Positions 58,140 through 64,000 of a stretch of DNA of 64,000 nt are shown here, piece after piece (within the stretch, counting starts at the first letter, position 1; every line of letters begins with the position of its first letter). Position numbers and translations under genes: made by a program. The notes below the pieces were generated by a model. It was given only the letters and a program-made list of their open reading frames with translations, did no database searches and was not told the DNA's origin. Location: NCBI GenBank assembly GCA_033439255.1, contig CM065885.1:2542001-2606000 (forward strand). The letters are read 5' to 3'. The DNA comes from Hericium rajendrae. Its lineage: Eukaryota > Basidiomycota > Agaricomycetes > Russulales > Hericiaceae.

Positions 58140-60209
58140 ATGGCACCACCGACGACGTCCTCAGCCGCGAGCACGAGCTCCATGCACGAGGTTTTGGACT
58201 CCGACACGGCCCTGGTCCCACCACGCCCGTCCTTCCTCGCCCCCAACAATCGCCGTTCGTCGGACGGTCCCGAAGAGCCCCCCTCCTCGTCTCCCCGCTC
58301 AGGTAAGGAGAAGGAGAAGGAGCCAGCCAGTCCGACTATCCCACGGCGTCCCACGACGGGCACCACTGCCTCGCGTCCCACGACCGGCAGCGTCAGCGTC
58401 GAGGGATCGAACACGGGTGACCCATTCGCAACGCCCACCGCAGAGCAGACCAACCCATTCTCGCCGCCCGCGAGCGTTCTCAGCTTCAGCATGGGCGACA
58501 CGCCCGTAGGCAATGCCGGGCCGGGCGGCTACCCGTTCCCCGCGAACAGCGCCCTCAGCTCGATGCGCAACAGCGCCGTCGACCTCGCGCCGCAGATGCA
58601 CTCGCGCCGCACCAGCCGCGCCGCGCTCGCCTCGCCCCCGCGCCGCCCGCTGACGATCATCCAGCCGTCCATCGCGGCCGCGTCGTCGGGCACGGGCGTC
58701 GGCAGCGGCCCGCGCGTGCGCCCTTCCAAGAAGCCGCGCCCTGCGAGCACCATGCTCACCGGCGAGATCTACAAGCCATGGGCCGAGAAGAAAGACAGCA
58801 CGATGCGTGTCGCGTACTGGCTCTTCTACGGCGTCATGCTCCTCGGCGTCGCCGGCTCCGTCCTCCGCTGCTACTTTGGCTGGAAGGGCGTCCAGCTGCT
58901 CGGCAATCTGTGTCTCGTCATGGACGACGAGTTCAATTCGGGCGAGCTCGATACGGAAAATACGTGGTCGCGCGAGGCCGACATGAGCGGCTTTGGGTAG
59001 GTCGATGCCTGTCGCGCGTTGCGTGCTGCCAACACTCACCATTCCGCGCAGGAATGGCGAGTTCGAGATGACGACCGTGTCCTCGAACAATTCGTTCATC
59101 CGCAACAACCAGCTCTACATCCTCCCGACGCTGACGTCCGACGTCATCGGGAACGACGCGATCTACGACGGCCACACGTTCAACCTCACCGGCTGCACCA
59201 ACACCAATCTGACCGCATGCGGCGCGGTCAGCAACCGCACGGCGGGGACGATCATCAACCCCGTGATGAGCGCGCGCCTGACCACCAAGGGCAAGAAGAG
59301 CATCCGCTACGGCCGCGTCGAAGTCCGCGCGAAGCTTCCCAGGGGGTATGTACATCTGCCGCATGCCGATCTGCGCCCGCTCACCGCGCATCATCGGACA
59401 GCGACTGGATGTGGCCCGCGATCTGGATGCTGCCGGAGGACAACAAGTACGGTCCATGGCCGCTCAGCGGCGAGATCGACATCATGGAGTCCCGCGGCAA
59501 CGGCATCAGCTACCCTGCGCAGTAAGCCCCGTCCCTGCGCCCCGCGGCGATCCGACGAATGCTAATGCTAACCACCCTGCAGGGGCGTGAACTACGTCCG
59601 CGGCTCGCTGAACTGGGGCCCGCTCACGTGGCTCAACGCGGTGAGCAAGACGTTCGGCTGGTGGACGCTGCGCCGCACGTCGTACGACAAGGCGTTCCAC
59701 ACGTACGCGCTCGAGTGGAGCCCCGACTTCCTGCGCATCTACGTCGACAGCCGCCTGTCGCACATGCTCGAGCTCAAGTTCAACATCCCGTTCTTCCAGC
59801 GCGGCGACTTCCCCGCGGCCGTCTCGAACGCGTCGCAGGAGATCATCCTCGAGAACCCGTGGGCGGGCTCGGGCAATTCGGCGCCGTTCGACCAGCGTCA
59901 GTCTCACTCGGTTCTGATTTCCGCGGGGAGCCCGGCTGATGGCCTGTGTAGCGTTCTTCCTTATCTTGAATGTGGCCATTGGCGGCACGAATGGCTGGTG
60001 GCCCGATAACGTCGGCAAGAAGCCCTGGCTCAATGGCGCGCTCAGTACGTTCTTGCTTGCTTCTTGTTGATATGCTCGCGCTAACACGCCGCACAGATGC
60101 GATGGAGCAGTTCGCGCTTGCGCAGGACCAGTGGTATCCAACATGGGCCCAGAGCGACGAGGATCGCGCGATGGTTGTGGACTATGTTAAGATGTGGGAG
60201 CTATGCTGA
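58140..60209 (+). CDS. GH16 family membrane-anchored glucanase / transglycosylase-like protein
   Basis: Six exons (58140-58996, 59052-59345, 59402-59521, 59583-59896, 59952-60044, 60097-60209) encode 596 aa. Residues 1-225 are Ser/Pro/Thr-rich and cytosolic; one membrane helix follows (RVAYWLFYGVMLLGVAGSVL, about 227-247), giving a type II topology. The GH16 domain then has FELNGEF-like start FGNGEFEMTTVSSNN, ARLTTKGKKSIRYGRVEVRA, DWMWPAIWMLPEDNKYGPWP and the catalytic Glu408-x-Asp410-x-x-Glu413 in SGEIDIMESRGNG, and ends with VAIGGTNGWWPDN and MVVDYVKMWEL. The subgroup resembles laminarinase and Kre6/Skn1-type enzymes that act on beta-1,3/1,6-glucan in the secretory path or at the wall. All catalytic acids are present. 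The exact glucan activity cannot be told from sequence. Confidence 0.92.
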
Positions 60210-60744
60210 TTCGCAAGATGCGGACGCTGGTCATCCCGCCCTCGGTACTATTAGAGATTGTCCTGCTTTTCCACAGTCGTTCGTTACCTCGTTATCACTC
60301 TCTACACATGCATATTCTCCATCCGCCACGCCTATGGCACGAACATCTGGTGTTGACTGAGTAGTATGTCACATAGTTGTTCTCTCTTGGCTTGTTCTGG
60401 GCCTAAGTATCGTATTATTCTGCTTATAGACATTTATTGCACCTCTGGGATAACTAAGGTCATGGTCGGAACGTGCTGACGGATCTCAACGCTTGCCCGA
60501 CGGTTGTCTACTAATGTGCTGAGCCGCCCGGCCGCATGGTATGGGGATCACTGCCGTCGAAGTGCAGAGCCGCGGGAGGACATGTGCACGCGATATCCTA
60601 GAATTTCTCCAAATCCCCTCGATTGAACAGTCCGATATGCCAACTCTCACTATGTCTGCATATATACATTACATCAAGAGTAAAAAAATGCACCGAGCCG
60701 AAGAAATATGCAATAACATCACAGCATTGACACCACTATTCAGA
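60210..60744. other. Convergent intergenic stretch
   Basis: Between the 3' ends of the GH16 gene (+) and the SAC3-like gene (-). No feature beyond probable terminators was seen. Confidence 0.5.
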
Positions 60745-63700
60745 TCACCTTCTCCCACGAAGAGCATTCCTCGTCAGCGCGCGTAGCATCGCGACAGTGA
60801 CCTTCGGCGGGCTCTCCTCCGCCGCGGTAAACGCAGACACAGACGGCGAAGCGCTAGGGGACGGCGTAGGCCTGCCATTGGTGGGCGCGGCTTCTTCAAA
60901 TGTAGGAGATAACGCGCTGTCCTCTGAGCCCTGGCTGGACGTGGACGTCTTCAGCCGCTTCGACGAGGGCACGGGGCTGCAATGCTGCTCAGTAGATGTA
61001 ATAAGACGCGCGCGTAAGAAGCGTACCTAGTCTCGGCAGTCTCGTCATGCAGTGCGCGTCGCTTTGGCCGGACATGGAATGCAGATGTGCGGCGCAGCCT
61101 GTCGGCATATTTCGTCACGATCCTCGCCATGTCGTCCTTCATGTTCTGCAGGTCGGGCTTTGCCACTGGATAGGTGGCGGACTTGTCCGCGTGGACCCGG
61201 GACTCGATGGCTACGACAGCCAGCTCACGTATGTGGTCGATGAAGGCATAAATAGGGAATACTGCGATACTCAGTTAGATCCACCCCGCTTGACCCAATG
61301 GCGAGGACATACCTGCATCGAGAGCTCTGTGCGACTCCAAGTCTGAGGATCCTACACTTCCGTGTGGTTGCAATTCCGGTTTCTGTAGCCATGCAATTGC
61401 ATTGTCGTATAAAGCTCTGACGATAGAAATCAGCAGGCTGACGAAGGAGGCTGAAGAATGACCTACTCAGAACTCGGCGGACCCTCAGGACTCCAAGCCG
61501 GGAGGACGGCATGAGCGGAAGGGGAAGGTAGCCTCGCTTCCAGTCGACGCAACAAGGCGTTCATAAGTTCGATGGACGCCTTCACCACTTCGCTATACAG
61601 AGGCCACTCCACTGCATGATTTGTATGAGACGACGTTTCACCAGAAAAATAAGTCCACTGACCTTCCCCATCCACCAAACATCGCGATATCCAGTCACTC
61701 ACGACTTCTCTCCAGGGTGTTATAGCTAGCTTGAGCAAATCTGCCGAGACGCCATCAGTGACAAACAAGAACAGCATGTCGAACGACTGACCTTCCCAAG
61801 AAAGCGCTTCAACAAGCTCGCCCGCCACATCCAACGAGGTAGTCTGCAGAACTTGGAGGAACTTGCTGTCTAAGTCTGTAGTTGACGAAGACACCGAAAA
61901 TGTGCTGAAGCCCTTCAAGAGACCTTCATTGATGAAGGCCTTCGTCTACAGGAATATTGTCATCAGAAGCTGTACCACAACATTGTCTGCCAACGTACCC
62001 GTTGGAGCAGCTCCTCCGCCGCCGTCGACCGATCACCTTCTCCCCAGACAATGAAAAGAATCGACGGGCGGAAATGTCGATCCTCCGGGAGCGCCTCCAC
62101 GATATCCCGCAACCGCGCACAATCCTCCAAAACACGGAATTTTCTACAGTCGACCTCAGCAGATAACCCTATCACACATCCCAAACTGAAACTCACGTCT
62201 CGATATCATCCGTGATCCCCTCCAGCGGCGTACACTCAAACACAATCAACCCAGGCGAGTTCAAATGGCCCTCACTCGGCGCAAGCGGCATGGAGAATAC
62301 GCGCTCGCTCGCCCACTGCCCCGAATGCGGCACGTCGAATTTGCGCTCGACCCAGATAGCAGTGCCGTCACTCTCGGGGTTCATCGACACCCATATCCGC
62401 CAGTCCGGCGGCGGCGCGGGCGCGAGCGCCTGCACATGCGTGCGGACGGCCTGCAGGAATGTGCCCGGTGCCCAGCGTCGCTCCTGCTGTTCTTTATTCT
62501 GCAGTACAAAGGGGGGTGAATGAGCACGCCGCGCTCGACGACAAGGAGTGTATCGACCGCACCTCTTTCAGCCGCGCCGCGAGTTCCTCGTCCGTTCGCG
62601 GCGGCACATAATGCGACGACCGCCGCCGCGTGCGCTTCGCCGGCGCCGCCTCCACAACCGGCGCCGGCACCTCGCGCCGCTTCCTGCCACCCGCCAGCCG
62701 CTCGCGCTCGCGGTACGCGTCGCTGCGCCGCACGGCCTCTTTGTACGCGACGCGCTCCTTGCTGCGCTTGCTCCACTTTCGGAAGGACTCCTTCACGAGG
62801 AGACTCGCGCGTACGAAGGCCGTCGCCTTTTCGTTGAGGTCTTCGGCCTCGACGGCACGTTCTTTGCCCTTGCTGATCTTGCGGGGTATGCCGTTGACTG
62901 GAGGAACGATCTTCTCCTGAGGTGCTGACGGACCTGCAGGCGCGGGCGCGGGTGCAGGCGTCGGCAACTCCGGCAGAGAAATCGACGGTCGCTTGGTCAC
63001 AAGAGAGGGGATGGACGGCCGCGCTGACAGCGGCGGTGTCGTCAGCGACAGGGGGCTCAGGACCTCTGGGCCTGTATCGCCAGCTAGCGACTGCAAGCTC
63101 GGAAAGCCGAAAAGAGATTTGCTCGTTGTCTTGACCGGGGATGGGAAGCTCGTCACTGTCGGAGTCGGGGGTAACGAGATGGGCTGGATTTTAACAGGCG
63201 GTGGTGCCGCCACTGGTGAAGGTAGGCCCGCACTTGGTTCCTCTAGAACGCTGGGTCTTGCGGCTTCTGCGGGAGCCGTGGGTTCGCTTGGCTTAGGCCA
63301 TGTAAATGGTGAAGGCGCTTGTTCTGGTTTCGTGATCGGAGGTTCTGCAGGGCGCGGAAAGGATATCTGAGGAAGGGTAGTAGGAAATGATACAGGAGGC
63401 GTTGTGGTTATTGGTGTCAAGATTGGTCGTGATGGTGTTGATGGGGTCGGCCATGGCGCGGATGGAGGTATTGCTGCAGCAGGCGCGGCAGGGACGGATG
63501 GAGGTGATACAGCTTTAAGAGGGCCTTCAGGGAGGTTAATGGGGCTGAATGGCGACGCTTTCGGATTAAGCGATGCCGCGCCAAAAATCATTGAGGATGA
63601 CTGAGCAGCAAAGACTGCTGGCGGGGTGGCGGGGACTGCTGTAATCGGAAAACCACTGAAGATGGACGTTGGAGGGGCAGGTTGCGGTGTGGGGGGAGCT

Positions 63701-64000
63701 TGGCCAAAAGGAGCCGGTGTTGCGAAGGCAGACGGCCCAGCACCGGTGGCCTCAATCGTTGATGGCTTAGCTGCGGTCTCGAATATGGATGACGTGCTTC
63801 CAAATACGCTCGTACTCGTCGACGCTCCGAAAGGAGACGTAGAGGTGGTCTTGGTCGAAGCGCCACCAAACATCGTAGTGCCGAATACATTCGGAGTGGA
63901 CTTAAGCCCAGCAAAGGCAGAAGCGACGGGTGCTTCCTGGGTAGGAGGGACGGAGGTTGACGGAGGCGGCGCACTGGGAGCCGGCATCGAAGATACACCG
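60745..64000 (-). CDS. SAC3/GANP-like mRNA export factor, C-terminal part (start beyond right edge)
   Basis: Exons visible: 62563 to beyond 64000, 62197-62498, 61999-62143, 61467-61945, 61313-61416, 61027-61261, 60745-60976; about 970 codons open through the right edge. The upstream part is Ser/Pro/Thr-rich with FG-type repeats (NVFGTTMFGG, SPFGAST, SVFGSTS), like nucleoporins and GANP. It is followed by a basic region (KRTRRRSSHYVPPRTDEELA), then a folded part with NKEQQERRWAPGTFLQAV, DWRIWVSMNPESDGTAIWVE, RDIVEALPEDRHFRPSILFI, VWGEGDRSTAAEELLQR and LYDNAIAWLQKPELQ. This resembles the C-terminal half of fungal SAC3, scaffold of the TREX-2 complex at nuclear pores. The diagnostic SAC3/GANP helical domain would lie to the right of the window, so the name is an inference. 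Confidence 0.6.

Overview
The window is nuclear DNA of a filamentous basidiomycete, most likely an Agaricomycete and plausibly a wood-rot fungus. The evidence is dense genes with many 47-66 nt introns (GTRNGY donors, CTNAY branch sites), a copper-radical (glyoxal) oxidase with four WSC domains, a cysteine-rich regulator-like protein of a type seen mainly in mushrooms, and GC-rich coding sequence. Species cannot be fixed from the sequence alone.

Left third (1-23.2 kb), accessory. Two copies of a segment of about 6.5 kb (1-6520, running off the left edge, and 14508-21030) lie in direct orientation 14.5 kb apart. Each carries a small GWP-motif gene of unknown function and a complete two-exon WOPR (Gti1/Pac2-type) transcription factor gene. 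Between the copies (7.0-11.65 kb) is the most unusual structure of the window: 14 intron-like elements of 39-46 nt whose 5' end reads as a splice donor on the + strand and whose 3' end is the reverse complement of a donor, so that they look spliceable from either strand. They alternate with diverged repeat modules rich in hairpins. A 16-nt motif, GGCGTCATCGTCAAGT, occurs there 13 times, seven in one orientation and six in the other. A broken C2H2 zinc-finger gene follows at 12.6-13.1 kb.

Right two thirds (23.2-64 kb), ordinary gene-rich chromosome. In order: WSC/glyoxal oxidase (+), tRNA-Gly(CCC) (-), Cys-rich protein of 849 aa (+), ERCC1/Rad10 (-), OMA1 protease (+), F-box-like/leucine-rich protein (+), 2-Cys peroxiredoxin (+), FCP1-like protein with an altered catalytic motif (-), TRM112 (+), ACS-family MFS transporter (-), seven-helix membrane protein (-), fungal GT2 glycosyltransferase (-), GH16 membrane glucanase-like protein (+), and a large SAC3/GANP-like gene that leaves the window at the right edge (-). 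I built exon models by hand from splice signals and frame continuity; every multi-exon model listed as CDS keeps one open frame.

Functional threads are wall and lignocellulose work (glyoxal oxidase, GT2, GH16), mitochondrial quality control and redox (OMA1, peroxiredoxin), DNA repair (ERCC1), translation and tRNA methylation (TRM112) and mRNA export (SAC3-like). No virus-like or LTR element was recognised.
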